Assembly (NCBI GenBank): GCA_964645785.1
Contig: CAZYAV010000002.1
Location: 13,689-77,688, forward strand
Direction: 5' to 3'
DNA: 64,000 nt
Source: CALWZE01 sp964645785
GTDB lineage: Bacteria > Bacillota > Clostridia > Oscillospirales > Ruminococcaceae
Shown: in pieces, positions 7,343-15,653 of the stretch
Position numbering within the stretch: the first letter of the stretch is position 1
How the letters are laid out: the number at the start of each line of letters is the position of its first letter
Notes under the pieces: model-generated
What the model was told of the DNA's origin: nothing
Databases searched by the model: none
What the model saw: the letters and a program-made list of their open reading frames with translations, nothing else
Made by a program: the position numbers and the translations under genes

Positions 7343-8098
7343 TTGGCGGATATTTTTCCGGGCGAAGAGATGTTTTGGCACATCGCAGAGCATTTTATCG
7401 GGTGGATGCAATACAGCAGCGGCAAAACCACGGATAAAGCGAACTATTGCCCCATGGAGCTTGACAACACAATTTATGTCAGCTTCAGACACGTTTGTGA
7501 GCCTGGTTCTTACAAAGTCGACCACTACAAGATTCTTTTAATGCTGCCCTTGTTTGACAGTGCGAGCGACATCGAGCGCACAAAGCATCCGGTGGGAAGC
7601 CCAAGCGACCCGAACAATTACGACTATATCTTTATAAGCACCTGTGAGGACTGGGACATCCAGATCGGCATACCGGAGGGTTATGGAAGCTTCACCAATC
7701 TCTACCACGAATTCGACCTGCCGGTAACCCGCACCGGCAAAGAGGTCAACGAAATCATGGATCGGCTGGAGGCCGTGAGCCGGGAAAAATACCCCAACAT
7801 TGTTTTTCGTTATAGCCGGGTAAACACCTCTTCGGGCGGGTGCTATGTCGCGACGGCCGTCTACGGGTCATACGACTGCCCACCGGTCTGGACGCTGCGG
7901 CGGTTCCGCGACCGGACATTGTCCAAGCACGCGGCCGGCCGCGCGTTTATCAGGCTGTATTACGCAGTCAGCCCGACAGCCGTGCGGCTGTTCGGCCAAA
8001 CCAAATGGTTCAACCGGTTTTTCAAAAAGCGGCTTGACTGGCTTGTCTGTGCGCTGCAAAAGCGGGGCTATTCGGGCACCCGCTATCAGGATACATAA
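7343..8098 (+). CDS. CFI-box-CTERM domain protein under a TA-repeat promoter
   Basis: 251 residues from a TTG at 7343, preceded by GGGAGGAAG with 7-bp spacing. The in-frame ATG at 7301 is rejected because it falls inside the -10 box and has no ribosome-binding site. The N-terminal ~165 residues are unrecognised, with no signal peptide and rich in aromatic residues. The C-terminus carries the CFI-box pattern: GGCYVATAVYGSYDCPPV near 165-183, then LRRFRDRTL, GRAFIRLYYAVSPTAVRLF. That domain occurs at the end of many unrelated bacterial proteins and its role is unknown. The 47-residue Cys-rich gene follows after 21 bp and probably shares the transcript. Base composition is lower in GC than the neighbours. 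Confidence 0.75.
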   Translation: MADIFPGEEMFWHIAEHFIGWMQYSSGKTTDKANYCPMELDNTIYVSFRHVCEPGSYKVDHYKILLMLPLFDSASDIERTKHPVGSPSDPNNYDYIFISTCEDWDIQIGIPEGYGSFTNLYHEFDLPVTRTGKEVNEIMDRLEAVSREKYPNIVFRYSRVNTSSGGCYVATAVYGSYDCPPVWTLRRFRDRTLSKHAAGRAFIRLYYAVSPTAVRLFGQTKWFNRFFKKRLDWLVCALQKRGYSGTRYQDT

Positions 8099-8119
8099 AA
8101 CAAAAGGAGAACCGAATTC

Positions 8120-8263
8120 ATGGCGGACGATTACTGCAAGTGCAAGGGCTGCAAATACGCGGACCCGACCGAGAAAAAGGGCTATAAATGGTATTGCGAA
8201 TGCTACAAGACCTATGAGGATCCGGATAAAATCCGCGAATGCAAAAGCTTTAAAAAGGCCTGA
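8120..8263 (+). CDS. 47-residue Cys-rich small protein
   Basis: Starts at the ATG at 8120 with AAGGAG 10 bp upstream and ends at TGA 8261-8263. Six cysteines form CKCKGC near the start, CEC in the middle and one near the end, around an aromatic core GYKWYCECYKTYEDPD. The spacing suggests a small zinc- or metal-binding knuckle, but I do not recognise a named family. It lies 21 bp after the CFI-box gene and ends at a strong terminator, so the two form one transcription unit. Highly charged, soluble. Confidence 0.75.
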   Translation: MADDYCKCKGCKYADPTEKKGYKWYCECYKTYEDPDKIRECKSFKKA

Positions 8264-8276
8264 TTGACCATCCGGC

Positions 8277-8310
8277 AGCCGCCCGCAGACGATTCAGCGG
8301 GCGGCTTTTT
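8277..8310 (+). terminator. Terminator of the CFI-box/Cys-rich unit
   Basis: AGCCGCCCGC pairs with GCGGGCGGCT around a 10-base loop and is followed by TTTTT. Confidence 0.9.
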
Positions 8311-8453
8311 ATTTTGCATTCGGCCAAAACCTGTCCGGCGTCCCCGGTTCGCGCCGGACGGGCGCTGCCCGCCCGTTTGCAGGCGCACCGTTTGCAGAAA
8401 ATCCGCTCTGTTGTGCCGTGATACAGACCAATTTATTTGGTTTATGCCCGTAT

Positions 8454-8483
8454 ATTTTAACAATTTTAACAGACTTTTCAACA
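8454..8483. promoter_or_regulatory. Cluster of TTTTCAACA-like boxes
   Basis: ATTTTAACA (8454-8462), ATTTTAACA (8463-8471) and a perfect TTTTCAACA (8475-8483) in tandem, spaced 9 and 12 bp. It lies in an AT-rich island with no gene start. Confidence 0.4.
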
Positions 8484-9211
8484 TTGCGTTTATTTTTACC
8501 GCGCTCTGCGCTTTTGTATAACCGCCTTGCATGGTACGGACAGCCCTGCAAAAAGCCGCGCCGCAGCGGCGAGGCCAATGTCCTCCCGGCTTCGCTCGCA
8601 ACCGCTGCGCCGCAAGCCGGGTTTAAAAACGGGGGCGCTTACGTTTGGCCAAGGTGCTATATGTAGTGTGGCGATGAATCGAAAGCCGTGCCGCCGTTCT
8701 GCGCTGTCCGGTTGTTTTCTTCCCTCGGTTTTTCCTGCCGCATCTGCTGCCGCGCGCAGCACGCACCCGATCGGCGATCTTGATCATTCCAACAGCCTTG
8801 CAGTCCATTTCGATCTTTTATTTTCCGCGTTCATTGCTCTTGCCGGATGTGTGAGCCACAATTAAAGCAACCAGGCTATTCGGCAGCTCCTCCGTCGGTT
8901 TCCCTGGGGTCGGTGTACGTGCAAACGTTTTTAAATTCTGCATACCGAACCGATTGTCTCTGCCGTTTGCTTTCAAACCCTCTGTTGCGGCACCTCATTA
9001 GGATTGTCGTCGGCCTCTTTTTCGGTTCAACCGCCGGCTGTCTTTTTGCGATATGGCGGTTCCCAGTTCCCGTCATCCGAAACCGTGTTTGCCGGTTCTC
9101 CCTAAAAGCGTGCCCCAGCCGCACACTAAAAAGCAAGCCATCTCGCCCCCACGCCACGCCCGGGCGGAGCAGCCCCGGAATAAACCGCGCCGGGAAAACC
9201 AAGATACCGGC

Positions 9212-9266
9212 AAAAAAGGAAGCAGCCCGTTTTCGGGCTGCTTCCTGCATTCTTCGCCTAAACTAT
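9212..9266. repeat. 55-bp contig-end copy, left of gap
   Basis: Identical base for base to 9367-9421 on the other side of the N run. A shared end of exactly 55 bp suggests that the two contigs overlap and the gap is artificial. Confidence 0.85.
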
Positions 9267-9366
9267 NNNNNNNNNNNNNNNNNNNNNNNNNNNNNNNNNN
9301 NNNNNNNNNNNNNNNNNNNNNNNNNNNNNNNNNNNNNNNNNNNNNNNNNNNNNNNNNNNNNNNNNN
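9267..9366. other. Assembly gap (100 N)
   Basis: A round 100-base placeholder. Its true length is unknown and may be negative given the identical 55-bp ends. Confidence 0.99.
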
Positions 9367-9405
9367 AAAAAAGGAAGCAGCCCGTTTTCGGGCTGCTTCC
9401 TGCAT
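9367..9405 (-). terminator. Terminator of gyrA
   Basis: GGAAGCAGCCCG pairs with CGGGCTGCTTCC around TTTT. On the minus strand it is followed by TTTTTT. It lies about 150 bp beyond the gyrA stop. The copy left of the gap (9212-9250) is the same sequence. Confidence 0.9.
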
Positions 9406-9553
9406 TCTTCGCCTAAACTATAATTCCATTAAACCGCTGTCCGGCGCGCCGCCGCGCGGTTTTGCCGGGGCTGTATCCCCAGGGAAACGCCGCGGATTGG
9501 CGGCCTTTTGCGGCGGCGTCAGACCGGCCAGTGCCTCCCCGCCGACCGCGCGC

Positions 9554-12085
9554 TCAGTCCTCCGGCGCGCTGTTTTCCCGCTCGATTTCCGCAAGCTCGG
9601 CCTCGTCGATGTCCGCGGAATCCGCCTCGGGGCGGGCTGTCTCGGCCTCGTCGTTGCGCTCGACCTTTGCAACGGTGACCACCTTGTCCCCCTCGCCGAC
9701 CCGCATGACCCGCACGCCGCCGCCATACCGGCTCTGGCAGGTGATATCCTCCACATGCATCCGGATGATAATGCCGCTCTGGCTGATCATAATCACATCG
9801 TCGGCCATCTCCACCGCCTTGACCCCCGCAACCGCCGTGCCGCGCTGGTCGCAGGGATAATTGCGGATCCCGAACCCGCCGCGGTTTTGCAGCCGGTACT
9901 CCGCCGGGTCGCTCAGCCGCCCCTTGCCGTCCTCGGTCACGGTCAGAAGCTTTTCGCCCTCGTCCAGCGTACACATGCCGGTAACCTCGTCCCCGTCGCG
10001 CAGCGCAATCGCCTTGACTCCGCGCGCAGTGCGCCCCATGGCGCGGGCGTCCGTCTCCTTAAAGCGGATCGCCATGCCGTTGCGGGTCGCCACAAGCAGC
10101 TCGCTGTCACCGCCGGTCAGCCGCGCCCACGCAAGCTCGTCCCCCTCGTCGAGGGTGATGCCGTACACGCCGTTTTTGCGGATGTTGCTGTACAGCGAGA
10201 GCGCGCTGCGCTTGACGATGCCCTTGCGGGTGACCATTACGATAAAGTCCGCCTCGTCAAAATCATGCACCCGGATGACCGAGCTGATCTTCTCCTCCGG
10301 CAGCAGCGGCAGCAGGTTGACGATGTTGGTGCCGCGCGCGGTGCGGGAGCCCTCCGGAATCTCGTACCCCTTCATTTTATAGCACCGGCCCATCGAGGTC
10401 ATAAACAGCAGGTAGTCGTGGGTGGAGCTGACAAACAGCTCCTCGACAAAGTCCTCGTCCCGGTGGGTCATGCCCTGGATGCCGCGGCCGCCACGGCGCT
10501 GGGATTTATAGGCGTCGGCCGGCTGCCGCTTGACATAGCCGAAGTGGGTCAGGGTGATGACGCACTCCTCTTCCGGAATCAGATCCTCGATATCCACCTC
10601 GCCGGACACCGCGGCAATCTCGGTGCGCCGCTCGTCCCCGTATTTTTCCCGCACCTCCTCCAGCTCCTCGCAGATAATCCGCACAAGGTGCGCGTCGTTA
10701 ATCAGGATATCGCTGAGATCCGCAATCTTCGCGTGCAGGCCGTCCAGCTCGTTTTGAATCTTGAGGATTTCCAGCCCGGCAAGGCGGCCAAGCTGGAACG
10801 CGCAGATGGCGGCGGCCTGCGGCTCGTCAAATTCAAACCGCTCGATCAGGGCGGCCTTTGCCTCGGCCTGCCCGCCCTTGCAGCCGCGGATTGTGGCGAT
10901 AATCTCGTCCACAATGTCGATTGCCTTGCGCAGCCCCTCCAGAATATGGGCGCGCTCCCGCGCCTTTTTCAGCTCGAATTCCGTCCGGCGGCGGATGACG
11001 TCGCGGCGGAAATCCACAAACTGTTCCAGAACCGTTTTTAAATCCATCGTGCGGGGCACACCGCCCGCAAGCGCAAGCATGTTGACCCCGACCGTGTCCT
11101 GCAGCTGGGTAAAGCGGTAAAGCTGGTTGAGCACCACCTGCGGGTTCGCATCCCGGCGCAGCTCAACCACAATCCGCATTCCGTTGCGGTCGGATTCGTC
11201 CCGCAGGTCGCTGATTCCGTCGATCCGCTTGTCCTTGACAAGGTCGGCCATGCTCTCAATCAGGCGCGCCTTGTTGACCATGTAGGGGATCTCGCTGATG
11301 GCGATGCGGAACCGGTCGTTCTTCATCTCCTCAATCTCGGCGCGGCCGCGCAGGATTATCTTGCCCCGGCCGGTCGCATAGGCGGCGCGGATGCCGCTTC
11401 TGCCCATGATGATGCCGCCCGTCGGGAAATCCGGCCCCTTGATATAGTCCATCAGGTCGAGCACCGAGCAGTCCGGGTGCTCCAGCAGATACTCGATGCC
11501 CTGCACCACCTCGGTCAGGTTGTGGGGCGGGACGTTCGTCGCCATGCCCACCGCGATGCCGGTTGACCCGTTGACCAGCAGGTTCGGGATGCGGGAGGGC
11601 AATACGTTCGGCTCCACCGTTGTATCGTCGTAGTTGGGGGAAAAATCGACCGTCTCCTTGTCGATATCGCTCAGCAGCAGATTGGCAATTTTGCTCATGC
11701 GCGCCTCGGTATACCGATACGCCGCGGGGGGGTCGCCGTCCACCGAGCCGAAGTTGCCCTGCCCCTCAATCAGCGGGTAGCGCAGCGAAAAGGTCTGCGC
11801 CAGGCGCACCATCGCGTCGTAGACGCTCGCGTCGCCGTGCGGGTGATAGTCCGCCAGCACTGCGCCCACGATGTTCGCCGATTTTCGGGTCGGCTTATCG
11901 TGGGTCAGGCCGTTTTCGTTCATTGAATAGAGGATGCGGCGGTGAACCGGCTTCAGGCCGTCCCGCACATCGGGCAGCGCGCGGGAGACAATGACCGACA
12001 TGGAGTAATCCAAAAAGCTCTGCCGGATCTCCTTTTCGATATCGACAACCTTGACTGTCTCATTCGCAAATCTGTTTTCTTCCAT
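9554..12085 (-). CDS. gyrA: DNA gyrase subunit A
   Basis: 843 residues. Cuts and passes DNA in the GyrA2GyrB2 enzyme that introduces negative supercoils. The catalytic tyrosine is Tyr125 in AAYRYTEAR. The quinolone-region reads HPHGDASVYDAMVRLAQ, so the position equal to E. coli Ser83 is Ala86, as in mycobacteria. The C-terminal DNA-wrapping domain has the GyrA box QRRGGRG, and an acidic tail ends the protein. The start has AGAGG about 6 bp upstream. The upstream spacer (12086-12186) carries a cluster of TTTTCAACA-like boxes. It faces leftward, away from oriC. Confidence 0.98.
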   Translation of the reverse strand: MEENRFANETVKVVDIEKEIRQSFLDYSMSVIVSRALPDVRDGLKPVHRRILYSMNENGLTHDKPTRKSANIVGAVLADYHPHGDASVYDAMVRLAQTFSLRYPLIEGQGNFGSVDGDPPAAYRYTEARMSKIANLLLSDIDKETVDFSPNYDDTTVEPNVLPSRIPNLLVNGSTGIAVGMATNVPPHNLTEVVQGIEYLLEHPDCSVLDLMDYIKGPDFPTGGIIMGRSGIRAAYATGRGKIILRGRAEIEEMKNDRFRIAISEIPYMVNKARLIESMADLVKDKRIDGISDLRDESDRNGMRIVVELRRDANPQVVLNQLYRFTQLQDTVGVNMLALAGGVPRTMDLKTVLEQFVDFRRDVIRRRTEFELKKARERAHILEGLRKAIDIVDEIIATIRGCKGGQAEAKAALIERFEFDEPQAAAICAFQLGRLAGLEILKIQNELDGLHAKIADLSDILINDAHLVRIICEELEEVREKYGDERRTEIAAVSGEVDIEDLIPEEECVITLTHFGYVKRQPADAYKSQRRGGRGIQGMTHRDEDFVEELFVSSTHDYLLFMTSMGRCYKMKGYEIPEGSRTARGTNIVNLLPLLPEEKISSVIRVHDFDEADFIVMVTRKGIVKRSALSLYSNIRKNGVYGITLDEGDELAWARLTGGDSELLVATRNGMAIRFKETDARAMGRTARGVKAIALRDGDEVTGMCTLDEGEKLLTVTEDGKGRLSDPAEYRLQNRGGFGIRNYPCDQRGTAVAGVKAVEMADDVIMISQSGIIIRMHVEDITCQSRYGGGVRVMRVGEGDKVVTVAKVERNDEAETARPEADSADIDEAELAEIERENSAPED

Positions 12086-12137
12086 GGTTTTCCTCTGTTT
12101 CTGATAGATAATCCGCTGCTTAAAATCAGATTATGTA

Positions 12138-12183
12138 TATTCAACAATATTTTAAACACGCTGTTGAAAACGCTGTTTCAACC
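12138..12183. promoter_or_regulatory. Cluster of TGTTGAAAA-like boxes upstream of gyrA
   Basis: TATTCAACA (12138-12146), TTTTAAACA (12150-12158), TGTTGAAAA (12162-12170, perfect) and GTTTCAACC (12175-12183) fill the gap between gyrA and the gene before it. They probably overlap the gyrA promoter. Confidence 0.45.
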
Positions 12184-12186
12184 CCG

Positions 12187-12696
12187 TTACATCCATTTGC
12201 ACACCTTAAACCGCTCCTTGCCCAGCTGGGCGGCAAGCTGCTGCAGCCATTCGCCGGGCAGCTGCGCGCGGGGCAGGCAGATTGCGCCCGGGCGGCCGCT
12301 CAGCCGAACCACGTGCGGCCCTGCGTCAACCCGGTCAATGTCCGAAAACAGGGCGCGGTAAACTACCCGGCCGCCCGCCTCAATCACCGCAAGCCGCTGC
12401 TCCTCCTGCCGGAAATCCACCGTCAGAATTCGCTTTTGGATATCCGCCGCCGTGCGGTTAACCCGGTCGCCGATATAGTAGAGCGCGAGGATGAAAATCA
12501 GCACCGCCACGCCGTCCGCGATGTAAAAGGAGAGGGGCGGCAGCGGCGTTTTGGTCGCAGCGCGCACCACCTCCACAAGCCCGATAAGCGCAAAGAGCAG
12601 CACGGTCAGCGGGGTGACGTAGTCCCGCACGCCGATTTCCCACTTTGCGGTGATTTTCGCCTCGGTTTCGCTGAACTGAAACGGCTTGTATTCCAT
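12187..12696 (-). CDS. Two-pass membrane protein between gyrB and gyrA (YcxB/PH-like)
   Basis: 169 residues, start supported by AAGGAG about 9 bp upstream. Two hydrophobic segments lie near residues 28-46 and 59-78, separated by a short loop. The soluble C-terminal ~90 residues alternate short beta-like segments (RILTVDFRQEEQRLAVIE, VVYRALFSDIDRVDAG, HVVRLSG) and end in a helix. That layout resembles small bacterial PH-domain membrane proteins of the YcxB type. No function is known. It lies in the middle of the gyrase locus, where many Firmicutes have gyrB and gyrA adjacent. Confidence 0.6.
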   Translation of the reverse strand: MEYKPFQFSETEAKITAKWEIGVRDYVTPLTVLLFALIGLVEVVRAATKTPLPPLSFYIADGVAVLIFILALYYIGDRVNRTAADIQKRILTVDFRQEEQRLAVIEAGGRVVYRALFSDIDRVDAGPHVVRLSGRPGAICLPRAQLPGEWLQQLAAQLGKERFKVCKWM

Positions 12697-13348
12697 ATGC
12701 GCAAGCTCCTTTTCCGGTGCGGGGGGATGGGCGCCGCCGCGCGCCCATGCGCGGATTTTCCGGCGGCAGACTTTGCCTGCACCACTTTTTTACGCCGGCC
12801 GGCGCCGCGCAGAAAAGGCAAACACCGGCTTTTTCCGCCCAAGGCCGTCCGCACGCCGCGCGCCCAGAAACGGCAGCGACCCCACCCGCACAGCCCCAAA
12901 CCCGCATCCGGCACGGTTCCGGGGCGGGGCGGTGAAAAACCTGCGGCCGACAGCGCCGGTTTACCCGGTGCAAAAGCATTCCGTTTATGTGGCGGCCGAC
13001 TGTGCACGCCGCCCTGTCTGCGGCGGCAAGCCGCGCGGTGCATGCGAAGCCTGGCCTTTATTTCGTGCAGGCTATTTCCATGCCGCGCGACCTGGAGCGG
13101 CGAAGGTCACCGCCGACGCGGTCTTTGCACACATTTCGCCGCTGCCGGGGGCGGGCTGTGCCGGGACAGTTGCCAGAGAATACCGGCCGCCCGGCTCGGT
13201 GCCCCTGTCCCGCACAGTGCCCGCGGCGGCTCCAGCCCGCCCGTGACGTGGGCGCGCGGCAAACCGGCAAAACGACCGAACACATCCGCAAAACCCAATC
13301 TGTCCGGCCGGATATCCGGCTTGCGGGTATATCTCCCCCGGTGCGCGC
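12697..13348. other. 650-bp gene-free spacer
   Basis: Very GC-rich with several open but unconvincing frames on both strands. I see no gene, terminator or promoter I can support, apart from the ribosome-binding site of the membrane-protein gene near 12707. Confidence 0.5.
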
Positions 13349-15298
13349 TTAAACGTCGAGGTTTTTGACGTACTGCGCGTTTTTCTCGATAAACTCCCGG
13401 CGGGGCGGCACCTTATCCCCCATCAGGATGGTGAATGCCTCGTCGGCGCGCGCCGCGTCCTCAATCTCCACCTTTTTCATGATGCGGTTTTCGGGGTTCA
13501 TGGTGGTTTCCCAGAGCTGCTCGGGGTTCATCTCGCCCAAGCCCTTGTACCGGTTAATCCGCGCGTTGCCGCCCAGCTCAGCGTTGATCTGATCCCGCTG
13601 CGGGTCGGAATAAGCGTACCGCACCGTCTGCCCCTTTGTGAGCTTATACAGCGGCGGCTGGGCGAGATAGACATGCCCCTCCTCGATCAGCGGGCGCATA
13701 AAGCGGAAAAAGAAGGTGAGCATCAGGGTCTGGATATGCGCGCCGTCCACATCCGCATCCGCCATCACGACCACCCGGCCGTACCGTAGCTTGGACATGT
13801 CCAGCTCGTCCCCCAGCCCGATGCCGAGCGCCGTGACAACCGGCATCAGTTTGTCGTTGCCGTAAACCCTGTCCAGCCGCGCCTTTTCCACGTTGATCAT
13901 CTTGCCCCAAAGCGGCAGGATTGCCTGGAAGCGGCGGTCGCGCCCCTCCTTTGCCGAGCCGCCCGCGGAATCTCCCTCCACGATATACAGCTCGGTTCCC
14001 TCCGCGCCGCGCTCGGTGCAGTCCGCCAGTTTGCCGGGCAGGGAAGCGGTCTCCAGCGCGCTCTTTCGCCGGGTCAGGTCGCGGGCACGCCGCGCCGCCT
14101 CCCGCGCCCGCGCCGCGCCCAGCGCCTTTTCAAAAATCGCCTTGGCGACCGCGGGGTTTTCCTCAAAGTAATCCGACAGCTTGGTATAGGTCATGTTCTC
14201 CACAATGCCGCGCATCTCGGTGTTGCCCAGCTTGCCCTTGGTCTGACCTTCAAACTGCGCCTCCTGCAGCTTGACGCTGACAATGCAGGTCAGCCCCTCG
14301 CGCACATCGTCGCCGGTCAGGTTCTTGTCGTTTTCCTTCAGCAGATTGTGCTTGCGGCCGTAGTCGTTGAATACGCGGGTCAGCGCGTTTTTAAAGCCCT
14401 GCTCGTGGGTGCCGCCGTCCTGGGTGTGGATATTGTTGGCAAAGGAGAGCAGCAGCTCGTTGTAGCTGTCGTTATATTGCAGCGCGACCTCCGCCTCGTT
14501 GTGCTCGTTTACAGTTTTAAAATAGATCACATTGGGGTGCAGCACCTCCAGCTGGCGCCGGGAGTGAATATGCTCCACAAAGCTGCGGATGCCGCCCTCA
14601 TAGCGCATATCGTCCTCGCGAATCTCCGGCTCCCGCTCGTCCCGCAGCATAATGTTGATGCCCGCGTTTAAAAAGGCCTGCTCCCGCAGCCGGCTTTCCA
14701 GGGTGTCGTAATCATACCGCAGCTCCTCAAAAATCTCCCCGTCCGGCTTGAATTCCACCGTTGTGCCGACCTCGTCCGTCTCCCCCACGCAGGAGAGCGG
14801 GCAGCATTCCTTGCCGCGCTCGAACCGCTGCACATAGGCCTTGCCGTCCACGCAGACCCGCACGGTCAGCCATTCGGACAGCGCGTTGACCACCGACGCG
14901 CCGACGCCATGCAGCCCGCCCGAAAAATGATATCCCTCGTTGTTGAACTTGCCGCCCGCGTGCAGCACCGTGAACACAACCGTCACAGCCGGCAGCCCCG
15001 TCTTTGCCTGGATGCCAACCGGGATGCCGCGGCCGTTGTCCCGCACCTCAATCACGTCGCCCGGCTTGATGCGCACCTCAATGCGGGTACAGAAGCCGGC
15101 GAGCGCCTCGTCAATCGAGTTATCCACAATTTCATACACCAGGTGATGCAGCCCGCGCGGCCCGGTTGAACCGATATACATGCCCGGGCGCTTGCGCACC
15201 GCCTCCAGCCCCTCCAGAACCTGGATCTGATCCGCGTCATAATGCCCCTCAAGCTCGCGATATTCCGCATTCAAATTGAGATTTTCGTCTGATTTCAT
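13349..15298 (-). CDS. gyrB: DNA gyrase subunit B
   Basis: 649 residues, the normal Gram-positive length. Supplies ATP hydrolysis to gyrase. The GHKL ATPase motif EIVDNSIDEALAG (near residue 56), DNGRGIP and the GLHGVGASVVNALS lid motif are present, as are the Toprim residues EGDSAGG and DADVDGAHI. The C-terminus ends QYVKNLDV, as is usual. AGGAG lies about 10 bp before the start. It follows remB in the leftward origin block. Confidence 0.98.
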   Translation of the reverse strand: MKSDENLNLNAEYRELEGHYDADQIQVLEGLEAVRKRPGMYIGSTGPRGLHHLVYEIVDNSIDEALAGFCTRIEVRIKPGDVIEVRDNGRGIPVGIQAKTGLPAVTVVFTVLHAGGKFNNEGYHFSGGLHGVGASVVNALSEWLTVRVCVDGKAYVQRFERGKECCPLSCVGETDEVGTTVEFKPDGEIFEELRYDYDTLESRLREQAFLNAGINIMLRDEREPEIREDDMRYEGGIRSFVEHIHSRRQLEVLHPNVIYFKTVNEHNEAEVALQYNDSYNELLLSFANNIHTQDGGTHEQGFKNALTRVFNDYGRKHNLLKENDKNLTGDDVREGLTCIVSVKLQEAQFEGQTKGKLGNTEMRGIVENMTYTKLSDYFEENPAVAKAIFEKALGAARAREAARRARDLTRRKSALETASLPGKLADCTERGAEGTELYIVEGDSAGGSAKEGRDRRFQAILPLWGKMINVEKARLDRVYGNDKLMPVVTALGIGLGDELDMSKLRYGRVVVMADADVDGAHIQTLMLTFFFRFMRPLIEEGHVYLAQPPLYKLTKGQTVRYAYSDPQRDQINAELGGNARINRYKGLGEMNPEQLWETTMNPENRIMKKVEIEDAARADEAFTILMGDKVPPRREFIEKNAQYVKNLDV

Positions 15299-15334
15299 GT
15301 TTCACACTCCTGTATTTGCTGCGCCGTACGCCGT

Positions 15335-15592
15335 TCAATACTCGATTGTCTGCGCGCGCTTGGTCAGCGTCGCGGTGGATATGCCGGAAATATACAGCGC
15401 CGCCGCCCCGTTCTCCTCGCAGAGGACAAAGGATTTTGGCAGGTCGCCGGTTACGTTGACCACCTGCGCCGCCTTTTGCGCCTTAAAGAGAAATTCGCGG
15501 GTGCGCTTGCCCACCGAACAGTAATCGAGATCAAAAATGCCGATGATGGATTGTTCCCTGACAACCGTTCCGCTGCCGAGATGTACATACAT
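15335..15592 (-). CDS. remB: RemB-type (DUF370) regulator
   Basis: 85 residues matching the RemA/RemB (YaaB) family that controls matrix and other stationary genes in Bacillus. The N-terminus MYVHLGSGTVVREQSIIGIF and the central FDLDYCSVGKRTREFL are typical, and GGGAGG lies 7 bp before the ATG. Its place between recF and gyrB is the conserved one. Its targets here are unknown. Confidence 0.9.
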   Translation of the reverse strand: MYVHLGSGTVVREQSIIGIFDLDYCSVGKRTREFLFKAQKAAQVVNVTGDLPKSFVLCEENGAAALYISGISTATLTKRAQTIEY

Positions 15593-15653
15593 ACGCTTTC
15601 CTCCCGGCGGCAGGCCGCGCCGCCGTATTGTTCAGTTTGCCAGATACCGCCGC

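Larger units (their letters stand above)
8311..9553. other. Gene-free tract including an assembly gap
   Basis: No frame on either strand shows a family pattern or a start with a ribosome-binding site. The tract holds the box cluster at 8454-8483, the gap 9267-9366, and the gyrA terminator in two identical copies flanking the gap. Some frames here (for example 8876-9250 minus) are open only because of high GC. Confidence 0.6.

Noticed and set aside
8496..9250. Minus-strand open frames left of the first gap
   Set aside because: No start with a ribosome-binding site, no family pattern and Arg-rich shadow-like composition.
9053..11041. 662-residue open frame across the first gap and antisense to gyrA
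   Set aside because: It translates Ns and the reverse strand of gyrA; a GC-driven shadow frame.
15120..15128. Perfect canonical DnaA box TTATCCACA
   Set aside because: It lies inside gyrB and encodes the invariant IVDNS motif, so protein conservation explains it. It stands alone.
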